A stretch of 64,000 bases of DNA from Chloroflexota bacterium (GTDB taxonomy: Bacteria; Chloroflexota; Anaerolineae; Anaerolineales; Anaerolineaceae), in the NCBI GenBank assembly GCA_016887485.1, contig CP069394.1, positions 2,480,001 through 2,544,000 on the forward strand. Direction: 5' to 3'. The translations under genes were made by a program, and so were the position numbers. Of the stretch, positions 8,456 to 19,868 are shown piece by piece (the first letter of the stretch is position 1; every line of letters starts with the position of its first letter). The notes beneath the pieces are model-generated. The model was not told the DNA's origin, did not search any database, and was given only the letters and a program-made list of their open reading frames with translations.

Positions 8456-9850
8456 CTAATCTCCAAAGCCCTGGAATCGACTGCCAGGGCCGAAAGGCAT
8501 ATTCCCGGTCAGTTCATCGGGGGGATTGATCACGATCAATTCGCCTTCTTCGATATCGGCACTGAGGACTTCGCTGTAGTTGTCGGAATAGCCGCCGAGG
8601 GTGACGGGTACTGCTACATACGTGCCATCCCGTTTGACAAAGACGCTTTCCTGGTTATCAACGATCACAATGGCGTCATTGGGGATGACAAAAACATCGT
8701 CTTTTTCTTCCACGATGATATTCACGGCTGCTGTCATGCCGGGTTTAATCCGGCCGTCGGTGTCGCCATTCATTTGGATGCGGACGTTATATTCCACCAC
8801 GCCCTGCACGGAGCTGCCAACCGGTGAAATTTGAATCACATGTCCGGAGAAAGTTTCGTCATAATAGGCATCAAAGACCAATTCGGCGGGTTGATCAACA
8901 GCCACCAGGGGGATATCCACCTCGGAAATCTGGACATCCAGATAGAGGTTGGAAAGGTCATCCAACTGAGCTGCCTTGGTGCCGGCCTGGACGAGGTCGC
9001 CTTCCTGAACGGGCAGGGCTGTGATCACGCCGTCAAAGGGTGCTTTCACCAGCAGGCTGTCGGCGCGGTTTTGTGCCATAGCCAGCTGCGTTTCCATAAT
9101 GGTAACCCGATCGGGATCGGGACCTTCAGTCAGGATATCCACCTGCTCCTGCAGGTCGGCCACTTTGGCCTCAGCTAGCTGGATTTTTAATTCGGCTTCG
9201 GCAATTTCTGTTTCGGTATATCCGGCATTGCAGTAATCGAGATTTGCCTGGGCAGTATTCACGGCCTGGAGGGTATCCGCATTTTGGCGGTATTTATAAA
9301 TGGTTTCGGCCTGATCGAGGTCGTCTTCAAGGTCCTGAATGCGCTCATCGGTGCAGCGCTGATAGTTCATGATCTCGCGATCGGTTGAGAGGTCATCCAG
9401 ATCCTCTTGGGCGTTGAGCAGGTCCAGCTTGGCCTGGGCCAGGTCGGATTGCCAGTTCTCGTTGAGGTTGTCCAGGTTATTCTGGGCGTTGATCACGTCA
9501 ATTTGGGCCTGGAGGACATCCACTGAAACAGATTCCGGATCAAGGCTCATCAGGATGTCATCTTTTTGCACTTCCTGGCCCAGGGAGACATAAACCTCAC
9601 CGATTATTCCGCTGGTGGACCAGGTCAAAACGGCTGATTGGGAAGGTTCAACGGTTCCCGTTCCGTAAATATTGGCATCTAGATTCTGGCGTTGATATGG
9701 TTCGGTTTCCAATCCAGCGAAAAGTTCGGTCGCGGCCTGCTGGGCCCGCCAGATGCTAATTCCAGCAATGATGATCACAACTGCGATAACAACCAGTGCG
9801 ATCCACAGTCCACGACGGCGTTTTTTATTTTTATTTTGAGTTTCAGACAC
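8456..9850 (-). CDS. MacA/HlyD-family membrane fusion (adaptor) protein
   Basis: A 464-residue adaptor. The likely start is a GTG at 9850 with GGAGG six bases upstream; a TTG at 9865 is in frame without a ribosome site. A basic N-terminus and TM helix (about 14-34) anchor it. A lipoyl/barrel-sandwich half begins at about 60 ([10 protein letters not shown]), a coiled-coil hairpin runs about 110-255, and the second lipoyl half resumes at [18 protein letters not shown], followed by beta-barrel and MP domains. C166 and C207 lie in the hairpin's two arms and could form a disulfide. In a monoderm cell there is no outer-membrane partner, so it probably gates the permease or binds substrate. First gene of the operon. 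Confidence 0.93.
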   Translation of the reverse strand: MSETQNKNKKRRRGLWIALVVIAVVIIIAGISIWRAQQAATELFAGLETEPYQRQNLDANIYGTGTVEPSQSAVLTWSTSGIIGEVYVSLGQEVQKDDILMSLDPESVSVDVLQAQIDVINAQNNLDNLNENWQSDLAQAKLDLLNAQEDLDDLSTDREIMNYQRCTDERIQDLEDDLDQAETIYKYRQNADTLQAVNTAQANLDYCNAGYTETEIAEAELKIQLAEAKVADLQEQVDILTEGPDPDRVTIMETQLAMAQNRADSLLVKAPFDGVITALPVQEGDLVQAGTKAAQLDDLSNLYLDVQISEVDIPLVAVDQPAELVFDAYYDETFSGHVIQISPVGSSVQGVVEYNVRIQMNGDTDGRIKPGMTAAVNIIVEEKDDVFVIPNDAIVIVDNQESVFVKRDGTYVAVPVTLGGYSDNYSEVLSADIEEGELIVINPPDELTGNMPFGPGSRFQGFGD

Positions 9851-9928
9851 GTTCTGCCTCCACAATATGCAAGAAAAATTAAATCTTTATTTTGTCCAAC
9901 AAGAATAATATTTTAAAAACAGATCATT

Positions 9929-9957
9929 ATTATATTGATTGAGTATAAGAATTGTAA
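9929..9957 (-). promoter_or_regulatory. Predicted sigma-70 promoter of the MacAB-like operon
   Basis: On the minus strand TTACAA (9952-9957), 17-bp spacer, TATAAT (9929-9934), about 79 bp before the adaptor's GTG. Same -35/-10/spacing as the peroxiredoxin promoter in this window. Confidence 0.55.
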
Positions 9958-9991
9958 CAGCGCGTACAAGGTTTCTGTAAATGTTTTGTAA
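9953..9991. promoter_or_regulatory. Phased TGTAA direct repeats, candidate operator
   Basis: On the plus strand TGTAA occurs at 9953, 9976 and 9987, with a degenerate GTACA at 9964, giving an about 11-bp period. The row begins in the predicted -35 box of the MacAB-like promoter and extends upstream. Repeats spaced one helical turn apart are typical of PhoB/OmpR-family response-regulator sites. No regulator gene is adjacent, so this is a candidate only. Confidence 0.4.
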
Positions 9992-10114
9992 AAGACGATT
10001 GGAAATTGATTAACCTTATACTGTTGATGCGATGATGGAAAATTTCCAGCAGTTGTTCATCCATGGTGCGCTAAACTCAATCATTATTGAGCCATCCCCA
10101 GATGGATAAACAAA

Positions 10115-10795
10115 TTAGTGTAATTGCGCTTTGGCGTTTTCCCAGACGGTATCAAACATCGCTTCGGTCAGCCGCCCTGTGAGGGTGTTTTGCTGGCTGG
10201 GGTGATAGGAACTCAGCAGCCAGGGCAGTCCTTCACCGAGCTGGTTGAGGGTGTTATGCCCGAAGTCCATTTTCGGCAGCTCTACGCCCTGCATCTTGTA
10301 CATCCTGCGAATGCCATCAAATGCGATCCGTCCCAGGGCGACATATCCCTGAAGATATGGTAGGCGCTCTACCTCATCTGCCATCCAGGGCAGGCAGGTT
10401 TTGATTTCAGTTATGTTGGGCTTGTTCTTGGGCGGCACGCAGCGGCAAATAGCGGTGATGAAAAGGTCTTTGAGCACCAGGCCATCTTCCGGATCATCAC
10501 CGTTTGGCTGGTTCGCCAAACCAGCACGAAAGAGGGCTGGATAGAGGAACTTTCCGCTGGCATCTCCGGTGAACATCCGCCCGGTTCGATTGGAGCCATG
10601 TGCGCCGGGTGCCAGGCCTACGACCACCATCCGTGCGTTGGAGTCGCCAAATCCCGGGACCGGTTTCCCCCAATAAGGCTCGTTGATAAAGGCTTTGCGC
10701 TTGGTTTGGGCGACTTCCTCCCGCCAGGCGACCAGACGGGGGCACTGACGGCAGGTGATGATCTCATTTTCCAGTTCTTGCAGGGTGGTGGTCAT
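10115..10795 (-). CDS. Family 5 (UDGb-type) uracil-DNA glycosylase, Fe-S
   Basis: A 226-residue DNA repair glycosylase that removes uracil and other deaminated bases. Motif 1 is GLAPGAHGSNRTGRMF (60-75) and motif 2 is HPSQQNTLTGRLT near residue 197; the Gly-rich motif 1 without the catalytic Asp/Asn of families 1 and 4, and the RTGRMFTGD extension, point to family 5 (UDGb). Iron-sulfur ligands are probably C15 and C18 (CRQCPRL), C117 or C119 and C134. No strong ribosome site precedes the ATG. It stands alone between the MacAB-like promoter and a lipoprotein. Confidence 0.92.
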   Translation of the reverse strand: MTTTLQELENEIITCRQCPRLVAWREEVAQTKRKAFINEPYWGKPVPGFGDSNARMVVVGLAPGAHGSNRTGRMFTGDASGKFLYPALFRAGLANQPNGDDPEDGLVLKDLFITAICRCVPPKNKPNITEIKTCLPWMADEVERLPYLQGYVALGRIAFDGIRRMYKMQGVELPKMDFGHNTLNQLGEGLPWLLSSYHPSQQNTLTGRLTEAMFDTVWENAKAQLH

Positions 10796-10844
10796 GGAGT
10801 TAATTCTACTGGAGAATTTACTGAGAAGAACTGGATTCGGGCTG

Positions 10845-10871
10845 AAAAAAGGCGTCCCATTGGGACGCCTT
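10845..10871 (-). terminator. Intrinsic terminator after lipoprotein gene
   Basis: A perfect 11-bp stem (AAGGCGTCCCA, one-base loop) followed on the minus strand by TTTTTTCAG. It ends the gene at 10902. Confidence 0.85.
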
Positions 10872-10901
10872 GATGTTAATTAATGGGGGCTCAAACCAGA
10901 T

Positions 10902-11792
10902 TTAGGGGATGGCTCCGACTGGCACCAGGAAGGATTCCATCATTGCGTCCAGCGCGGCCAGATCCGGTGTGAAGGCGTTGGTGGGTTGGCCGGCGAGGGT
11001 GGTTTCCAGATTGGTGATGTAGGTTTCATAATTGTTGGAAAACACCTCCCAACCTTCTGCGGGTTCGATCATGTTGTCCACGGCGAAATTGGGGTGGGTG
11101 ATCGGGAAGGTGGCCGAGATGAAATACTGGCCGTCTTCTGTTAGGCCGCTGAAGGCATAAAAAGCGCTGACATTGTTGATCGGCATGACAGCCTGCCCGT
11201 ATTGAGTGACGAAGCGGACGCCCTGGCCATTTCTGAAGGTCAGGTAACTCACCTGGGCTTGCATCATTTGAGCGGCGTTGAATTTGGGCAGGAAGGGGAT
11301 GCTGGTGGGGTTCGGGTCCTGGTTGGCCAGCAGCGTCTGGAGGTTGGTGATCGTGGTTTGGGTGTTGGGTTCCAGGGCTATGTAGTCCGCCACGGGATAG
11401 ATCCAAATGGTGGGTGTATGGTAATCATTGGGGACGGGATAGCCGTTGAAGTTCAGCTCAATCATGTCGGGGTTAAAGTCCCAGGGCGCCAGGTTTGGGT
11501 CTGGGACCACTTCAGCGATGAGGGCCTGGTTGAAACCGGTAGCATAGGCACTGGGATAGCAGAACTCGACTGTGAAAGCGTAACCGGGCAGCATGCCGGG
11601 TGCGCAAGTGTAGACCTCTTCGGTGGGCGCTTCGGTGGGTGCTTCGGTCACTTCTTCGGTGATGGCTTCGGTTGGGGCATCAGTGGGGACGTTGGGTTCA
11701 GGCGTCTCCGTTGTGTTCTGTCCCGGCAGGCTACAGGCCAGCGCTGCCAGTAACAGTGCGCCAATCACAAGCATGAGGTTCAAACGTTTCAT
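10902..11792 (-). CDS. Secreted lipoprotein with TEAPTE linker, unknown function
   Basis: A 296-residue predicted lipoprotein: signal peptide with lipobox LAALAC, lipidated C20, then a flexible Thr/Glu/Pro/Ala linker with repeated EAPTE units (about 28-60) that holds the folded domain off the membrane. The mature domain (about 62-296) has paired Cys (YTCAPGM and VEFCYP) and mixed beta content with no catalytic motif I recognise. Similar linker-bearing lipoproteins are frequent in Anaerolineae. Monocistronic, ending in a strong terminator. Confidence 0.85.
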   Translation of the reverse strand: MKRLNLMLVIGALLLAALACSLPGQNTTETPEPNVPTDAPTEAITEEVTEAPTEAPTEEVYTCAPGMLPGYAFTVEFCYPSAYATGFNQALIAEVVPDPNLAPWDFNPDMIELNFNGYPVPNDYHTPTIWIYPVADYIALEPNTQTTITNLQTLLANQDPNPTSIPFLPKFNAAQMMQAQVSYLTFRNGQGVRFVTQYGQAVMPINNVSAFYAFSGLTEDGQYFISATFPITHPNFAVDNMIEPAEGWEVFSNNYETYITNLETTLAGQPTNAFTPDLAALDAMMESFLVPVGAIP

Positions 11793-12184
11793 TATTCTCT
11801 CCTTAGGGTGAACTTTTTCATTAAATTACTAATTTGATGCTTCCATTATGCATCTGAAATCAAAACGCTGTCAACAGATAAGCGTTAAGGGAAGATTAGG
11901 ATTATTAAACTGGTGCGCTCATGGGCGGAGCGCACCCTCCGAGTTATGTATTCACACTCTTCCCCTTTTGAGGGAGGGGCAGGGGATAGGGTGTGTCGTT
12001 GGTAATTGTTATTGTAGGATGTGTTTTTTCTTCGAACACCCCAATGGGAATGGTGTGGACTAGAGCAGGCCTTACTTAGCTTATTGTTTGGTAATCAATT
12101 TTCAACAGGAACGCACCCTACCTATACAAAGCGACCTCCAGAGGAAGAAAGTTCCGGAGGTCGCTCGTAATTTGCTTCGAAAAT
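11793..12184. other. Intergenic region with inverted repeats, possible decayed repeat element
   Basis: No convincing gene. It contains a perfect 9-bp inverted repeat (GGTGCGCTC, 11912-11920 with 11928-11936) without T-run, a C-rich/G-rich self-complementary stretch near 11960-11985, and similar GCGCACCCTCC and ACGCACCCTACC blocks at about 11930 and 12113 that could be ends of a degenerate miniature element. The right end carries the enolase terminator. Confidence 0.4.
12128..12164 (-). terminator. Terminator of enolase
   Basis: A 9-bp stem GCGACCTCC (12131-12139) pairs with 12156-12164, with a short T-rich tail (TTTGTA) on the minus strand, 21 bp beyond the enolase stop codon. Confidence 0.65.
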
Positions 12185-13501
<1,317 letters not shown>

Positions 13502-13549
13502 TCATAGTTCTTAAGATCATACTTATTATAAACAAGAATCAACCTTTGG

Positions 13550-14002
13550 TTAGTTCGCAGGTTGGTACTGTTCTTCAATTATGGCGCCATCCTGGTCAAT
13601 TTTTAGGACCATGCTATCGGTTGTCAGGGTGACGATCTCATAGCTCAGGTCTTGTTCGGCGCCGGTGATCAGGACAAGCATGGGGCTGGAAATGGTATTG
13701 ATGTACCAATTGCCTTCTTCCTTGCCGCTGTCAGTAGTGATTGTATAAGCGCCATCTGCCAGGAAGGTGAAGGTCTTGCCGCCGTGTGCGGTTTCCTGGT
13801 TATTGACCAGATATGTGGTCAATGTCCAGGCTGGGACCTCAGTCAGTTGGGTGGCATCAATGGCGTAAACGGGATAGGCCTCATCGACCGGATAGGCACT
13901 ATCCTCGGAGCTGTCCGTTGTTTTCGGTTGAGCGCTCTTACATCCCGTGAGCAATATACTCATCACAACGAAAAGGATGGTAATGACCTTGATCGATTTC
14001 AT
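13550..14002 (-). CDS. Small secreted lipoprotein, unknown function
   Basis: A 150-residue lipoprotein starting at the ATG at 14002, which has AGGAG six bases upstream; a longer in-frame start at 14035 would overlap pyrG. Signal peptide then lipobox LLTGC with lipidated C21. The mature protein begins with Ser/Asp-rich sequence and two YPV units (AYPVDEAYPVYAID), followed by a compact beta-rich domain with TFTFLADGAYTITTDSG and GNWYI, resembling small lipocalin-like or META/HslJ-like barrels. No activity predicted. It follows pyrG by 17 bp and may be co-transcribed with it. Confidence 0.8.
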   Translation of the reverse strand: MKSIKVITILFVVMSILLTGCKSAQPKTTDSSEDSAYPVDEAYPVYAIDATQLTEVPAWTLTTYLVNNQETAHGGKTFTFLADGAYTITTDSGKEEGNWYINTISSPMLVLITGAEQDLSYEIVTLTTDSMVLKIDQDGAIIEEQYQPAN

Positions 14003-14019
14003 CGCAACTCCTGTCAGTC

Positions 14020-15681
<1,662 letters not shown>

Positions 15682-15713
15682 TCAGATCGATAAAGGTATC
15701 TCTATAATCCATT

Positions 15714-15751
15714 AAAAGAAAAAGGGAGGGCCGATTATTCCGGCACCTCCC
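15714..15751 (-). terminator. Intrinsic terminator after S1-domain gene
   Basis: A GC-rich hairpin at 15724-15751 (GGGAGG-GCCG pairing with CGGC-CCTCCC) followed on the minus strand by TTTTTCTTTT. It separates the S1-domain gene from pyrG. Confidence 0.8.
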
Positions 15752-15804
15752 CGGTGTCTCTAATTCAGATATTGGTCCTCATCTCGGAGGATGAGGGTCG
15801 CTTA

Positions 15805-16536
15805 TCAGGATTCTTGACCAACTTTATTCTCCAGTGTGCGTGAAAGAAGATCTTCCTGCTCTGAATCCGCATCTTTGTTCTTGCGGGACTTCTTCTTGGC
15901 ATTCTTTTCTTCGTTTTCCGCTTTTTCCATGGCCGACCGTAAAGCAATTTCCATTGCGGTCAGATCAGGTTCTTTGGTTTCTTCTTCGACAACGTTGCTG
16001 GCTTGCTGATGGGCCTGCATGGTCTCAGGAAGTTCCTGGAGTGCTTTAATGCTGAGCTTGATCTGTTTCTTACGGCGATTGACTTCCAACACTTTGGCTT
16101 CCACTTCGTCGCCTTCCCGGACAACCTCGCCAGGGGTGCGGACGTAACTGTGTGAAAGCTCGCTGATATGGATCAGGCCGGGGCGTTCTGCACCAATTTC
16201 AACAAAGGCACCAAAGGTTTCCAAACGAACGACATTACCTTTTACGGTCATGCCTGGTTTGATCTCACGCCATTCCATCGCCAAAGGCTCTTTCATGGTC
16301 AGTTCGATCCGGTCTTTGCGGACCCGTTTGACCCAGAAATCCAATGAATCTCCAACCTTCAGCACTTCTTCAATGCTGTTGATCTGAGCTTTTGGATCGC
16401 CGTCTTTAACTGCCTGAGAAATGTGGATAAAAGCAGGTTTGTCAACACCAATGTTGACCAACGCGCCCTGAAGCGTCGTTTTAAGCACTGTCCCCGTATA
16501 GCGCTCTTTTGCTTTAATATCTTGTTCTTGTTCCAT
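15805..16536 (-). CDS. Two-S1-domain RNA-binding protein (RpsA-like)
   Basis: A 243-residue protein with two S1 OB-fold RNA-binding domains at about 10-82 and 93-165; the second has the classic GNVVRLETFGAFVEIGAERPGLIHISEL text. The C-terminal 75 residues are highly charged (Glu/Lys-rich) and probably disordered. It is much shorter than Escherichia coli S1 but like the short S1-like proteins of Gram-positive bacteria and Chloroflexota, which bind mRNA or ribosome. GGGAGAG precedes the ATG. Monocistronic with its own terminator. Confidence 0.9.
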   Translation of the reverse strand: MEQEQDIKAKERYTGTVLKTTLQGALVNIGVDKPAFIHISQAVKDGDPKAQINSIEEVLKVGDSLDFWVKRVRKDRIELTMKEPLAMEWREIKPGMTVKGNVVRLETFGAFVEIGAERPGLIHISELSHSYVRTPGEVVREGDEVEAKVLEVNRRKKQIKLSIKALQELPETMQAHQQASNVVEEETKEPDLTAMEIALRSAMEKAENEEKNAKKKSRKNKDADSEQEDLLSRTLENKVGQES

Positions 16537-16768
16537 AGCGCTTCTCTCCCGTTCACAACTTACAAAAATTCACGAAAGCTGATTATACCGTGCGGTGGGG
16601 TATGTGTCAAACCGAGCCTGTGTCAGAATGAAGTGAATCGTGGGTGAGTAATGTCACCTTTTATAACTGGATTCGTAACTGGCTAGTGTTTTTAATTATA
16701 GGGGATTTGAAGAAGAAATAACAGTGGTGTTTTGTTCCAGCGTGAGGTCAGATCTGAGCAGGAGCGCC

Positions 16769-17590
16769 CTAAGATTTCTTTTTGACGACTAAAAGGATCC
16801 CCCCAGCCACGACAACCACGGCCAGTCCGATCTCAGCCCAGCGCAGGGGTGTGAGATCAGCCAACCAGTTTGTGGATGTTTTTGCAGGAGGTTGTTCGCT
16901 GAGTGAAACGACTTCACCGGCCTGGTCCATGTTGATCCCCAGGATCAGGTCTCCTTCTTCGCCGTTATCCATCACCCGTGTGGTCATTGTTTCCTCAGTT
17001 GGTGCGGTATCAATGGGGTAACCACCGCCGCCGGAAGGCTCGATTGGGATAGACTCTTCATAGATATAGGGCTCAGCGCCACCCCCGATTCCTTCAGCAA
17101 TATCGCCACCGCCGCCACCTGAACCTGAAGCAGGTACACCCCAAATGATCAGTGGTTCTGCGACTTTTGCCTCCGGTTCTTCCTCCGCCAGTATGGCCTC
17201 ATCCTGCACATAAACCGATTCAAGCATGGGCGCCACGGCTCTTTCCGATTGGGTGCTGGAAAAACCACCCAGAATGTATTCCGCGCCGAACATCACCACC
17301 AGCAGGATCGCTGCGAGTGAGGTTGCCCAGCGTACGCTGGAGAAGAAGGGCTGCTTTTGTTTGCGAACCTTGACCATATCAGGAGTCAGGGTAAAGGATC
17401 GTGGGGCGCGGACTCGGCGCAGGCGGCTGAATAGCAACTTGGTATTACGCAAGCCTTCATACATTTCCTGCAATTCGGGTTCGCTGGCCAGACGCGACTC
17501 GATCTGCCGCTGTTCGGTCTCATCGAGTTGACCGTCCAGATAGGCAGAAAGCTGCTCCAGTTCTTTGACCCTTTGTCTTTCGTTCATCAT
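16769..17590 (-). CDS. Anti-sigma factor, two predicted TM helices, no zinc ligands
   Basis: A 273-residue membrane protein that overlaps the ECF sigma gene by 4 bp (ATGA), the usual arrangement for a cognate anti-sigma factor. The N-terminal about 60 residues (ELEQLSAYLDGQLDETE... RRV) are an anti-sigma domain in which the HxxxCxxC zinc ligands are absent. A TM helix lies at about 87-109, then a long external region rich in Gly and Glu (about 110-245), and a second TM at about 250-269 ending in KKKS. The middle region would therefore be outside and could sense envelope conditions. Confidence 0.85.
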   Translation of the reverse strand: MMNERQRVKELEQLSAYLDGQLDETEQRQIESRLASEPELQEMYEGLRNTKLLFSRLRRVRAPRSFTLTPDMVKVRKQKQPFFSSVRWATSLAAILLVVMFGAEYILGGFSSTQSERAVAPMLESVYVQDEAILAEEEPEAKVAEPLIIWGVPASGSGGGGGDIAEGIGGGAEPYIYEESIPIEPSGGGGYPIDTAPTEETMTTRVMDNGEEGDLILGINMDQAGEVVSLSEQPPAKTSTNWLADLTPLRWAEIGLAVVVVAGGILLVVKKKS

Positions 17591-18195
17591 TCTGTTTCCT
17601 CGTTCTTTAGACGAAAGATTTCAGGCAAAAGTTCCCAAAACCCCTGAAGGCAGTCTTGCACCCGAGACCTGGCCCTTGCCAGTCGGCTTTTCACTGTGCC
17701 GAGGGGGGTATCGGCAATTTCGGAGGCCGCCTCGTAATCCATACCCTCAACATCCACCAGAACGATGATAGTACGGAATTTTTCTTCCAATTCGCTGATG
17801 CAATGCTGGATGGCTTTTTCCAGCGCTGCCTGTTCCATTTGTTCTTCTGGGGAGGCCTGGTCATCTTCGATCCAATAAGGATCTTCCAGCGTTTCTCCAT
17901 CGTCTAGTTCAGGCGTCAGAGGCGTCACCGGGCGGCGTTGGCGGCGGCGGAGCTCATCATAACAGGCGTTGGTGACGATCCGCAGCAGCCAGGACTTGAA
18001 CGAACCTCCCCGGTATTGATGCAATTTCTGGTAGGCAGAGATGAATGCTTCCTGACAAGCATCGCCGGCAGCGCCATGTTCGCCCATCACGCGATAGGCA
18101 ACGTTATAGGCCATGTCCTGATAATGCAAGACCAGGCCATTGAAGGCATCTAGATTGCCATTGAGTGCGTCTTGGATCAGTTCTTGTTCGTCCAT
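17587..18195 (-). CDS. ECF sigma factor (RpoE/SigW-like)
   Basis: A 202-residue sigma-70 family factor with regions 2 and 4 only. Region 2 spans about 12-80, including YNVAYRVMGEHGAAGDACQEAFISAYQ and SFKSWLLRIVTNACYDELRRR; region 4 (about 130-190) has the helix-turn-helix in MDYEAASEIADTPLGTVKSRLARARSRVQ. The linker carries an acidic stretch (DDGETLEDPYWIEDDQ). Its cognate regulator is the overlapping downstream anti-sigma gene. lysS lies 58 bp upstream with no terminator visible between, so read-through is possible. Target promoters are not evident. Confidence 0.95.
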   Translation of the reverse strand: MDEQELIQDALNGNLDAFNGLVLHYQDMAYNVAYRVMGEHGAAGDACQEAFISAYQKLHQYRGGSFKSWLLRIVTNACYDELRRRQRRPVTPLTPELDDGETLEDPYWIEDDQASPEEQMEQAALEKAIQHCISELEEKFRTIIVLVDVEGMDYEAASEIADTPLGTVKSRLARARSRVQDCLQGFWELLPEIFRLKNEETE

Positions 18196-18253
18196 ACCAA
18201 CCGGTTTGTCTTTGACGTGCCTTTCAGGTGGATGAAGGTAAAAATGTCAGATG

Positions 18254-19792
18254 TTATTCGTCGGTGTCCTCATCGCCCACGCTGCGCAGGTGGGGGAACA
18301 GGATCACTTCCCGGATACTGCGCCGGCCCGTGAGCAGCATGACCAGCCGGTCCACGCCGATCCCAAAACCGCCGGCAGGGGGCATCCCATAGCTGAGGGC
18401 GTTCAAATAATCGTCATCCATTGGATGGCGTTCTTCGTCATCGCTTTCATAATCACGGCCCATTTCGAGGAAACGTTGTTCCTGATCCAGCGGGTCGTTC
18501 AATTCGGTGAAAGCATTGCAGAGTTCCATCCCACCAACAAAGCCTTCAAAGCGTTCCACAATTGCCGGATTGCCGGGTTGATTCTTCGCCAGAGGGGAGA
18601 TGTCCCTTGGATAATTATAAAGGAAGGTTGGCTGGATGAAGTTCGGCTCTAGAAAGTCGCCAAGCAGGGCGTCGATCAGCTTCCCGCGGGCAGCACCCGG
18701 TTTGACCTTGAGGCCTTTGGCTTTCATCGCGGCTTCCAGTGATTCAGCGGTGGGGTGTTCTTCGATATCAATGCCGGTGGCTTCAATCAGACCCTGCCGC
18801 AGTTCCACCCGGTTCCAGGGTGGTGTGAGGTCGATCTCTTTGCCATCGAAAGTAATCTTAGTGGTGCCCAGGACCTTCTCGGCGACAAAGGCGATCATTT
18901 GCTCGGTGAATTCCATCACCTGCAGATAGTCGGCATAAGCCCAGTAATACTCCAACTGGGTGAATTCCGGGTTGTGCTTGAAGGAGACGCCTTCGTTGCG
19001 GAAATCGCGCCCAATCTCATATACCCTTTCCAGGCCGCCCACAAGCAGCCGTTTCAGATAGAGCTCGAAGGAAATCCGCAGGAAGAGGTCTTGATGAAGT
19101 TGGTTGTGATGGGTGACGAAGGGCCTCGCAGCTGCGCCACCATAGATGGGTTGAAGAATGGGCGTTTCAACTTCGATGAAGTCGTGCTCATCCAGGAACT
19201 GACGGAGGAAGCGGACAGTCGCTGCCCGGATTTTGAAGATTTCCTGTACTTCAGGGTTCACGGCCAGGTCGACATAGCGCTGGCGGAAACGGGTTTCCGG
19301 GTCACTCAGCGTGGCATGCCGGACGACTTCACCGTTGACGACTTCGTCTTTGGCAGCCGGCAGGGGACGCAGGGCCTTGGCCAGCAATTTGTAATCTTCC
19401 ACATAAAGTGAAATTTCGCCGCGTTTGGTCCGGAACATATAGCCGCCGGCCTGAATGAAATCGCCCAAGTCGAAATATTTATCCAGCTCCGCCATTTTTT
19501 CTTCACCGAGGTCATTGATCCGGAAGAAAAGCTGGATGCGGCCGGCACGGTCGTCAATGTGGGCGAAGGCGATCTTGCCCATGGTCCGCAGTGACCGCAG
19601 ACGTCCTGCCAGGGTGACCTTGATAGGAGTCTCATCACCAGCTTCTTCAGCCTTGGTGAAAGCATCTATGGCTGCCTGGCTGGTGTGGGTTTGTTCTGCA
19701 CGGGTGGGGTAGGGTTCCAGCCCATCCGCCTGGACATCATGGAGTTTATCCAAGCGGTTGCGTTCAAGTTCCGTGAATGAATCTTCGAGCAT
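18254..19792 (-). CDS. lysS: Lysyl-tRNA synthetase, class II
   Basis: Charges tRNA-Lys with lysine; 512 residues. The N-terminal OB anticodon-binding domain is at about 55-160 (VTLAGRLRSLRTMGKIAFAHIDD), followed by the class II core: motif 1 in RFLRQFLDEHDFIEVETPILQP, motif 2 in YEIGRDFRNEGVSFKHNPEFTQLE, and motif 3 in PPAGGFGIGVDRLVMLLTG. The protein is complete. It follows the greA terminator. Confidence 0.98.
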   Translation of the reverse strand: MLEDSFTELERNRLDKLHDVQADGLEPYPTRAEQTHTSQAAIDAFTKAEEAGDETPIKVTLAGRLRSLRTMGKIAFAHIDDRAGRIQLFFRINDLGEEKMAELDKYFDLGDFIQAGGYMFRTKRGEISLYVEDYKLLAKALRPLPAAKDEVVNGEVVRHATLSDPETRFRQRYVDLAVNPEVQEIFKIRAATVRFLRQFLDEHDFIEVETPILQPIYGGAAARPFVTHHNQLHQDLFLRISFELYLKRLLVGGLERVYEIGRDFRNEGVSFKHNPEFTQLEYYWAYADYLQVMEFTEQMIAFVAEKVLGTTKITFDGKEIDLTPPWNRVELRQGLIEATGIDIEEHPTAESLEAAMKAKGLKVKPGAARGKLIDALLGDFLEPNFIQPTFLYNYPRDISPLAKNQPGNPAIVERFEGFVGGMELCNAFTELNDPLDQEQRFLEMGRDYESDDEERHPMDDDYLNALSYGMPPAGGFGIGVDRLVMLLTGRRSIREVILFPHLRSVGDEDTDE

Positions 19793-19812
19793 AATACCTT
19801 CCTAATTTGATG

Positions 19813-19847
19813 AAATAAAAGCCCCGTCCAGGTTTCCCGGGCGGGGC
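19813..19847 (-). terminator. Terminator of greA
   Basis: A strong hairpin (GCCCCGTCCAGG with CCCGGGCGGGGC, 19821-19847) followed on the minus strand by TTTTATTT, between greA and lysS. Confidence 0.85.
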
Positions 19848-19868
19848 ATTTGAGCGGATTTTTGTGGG

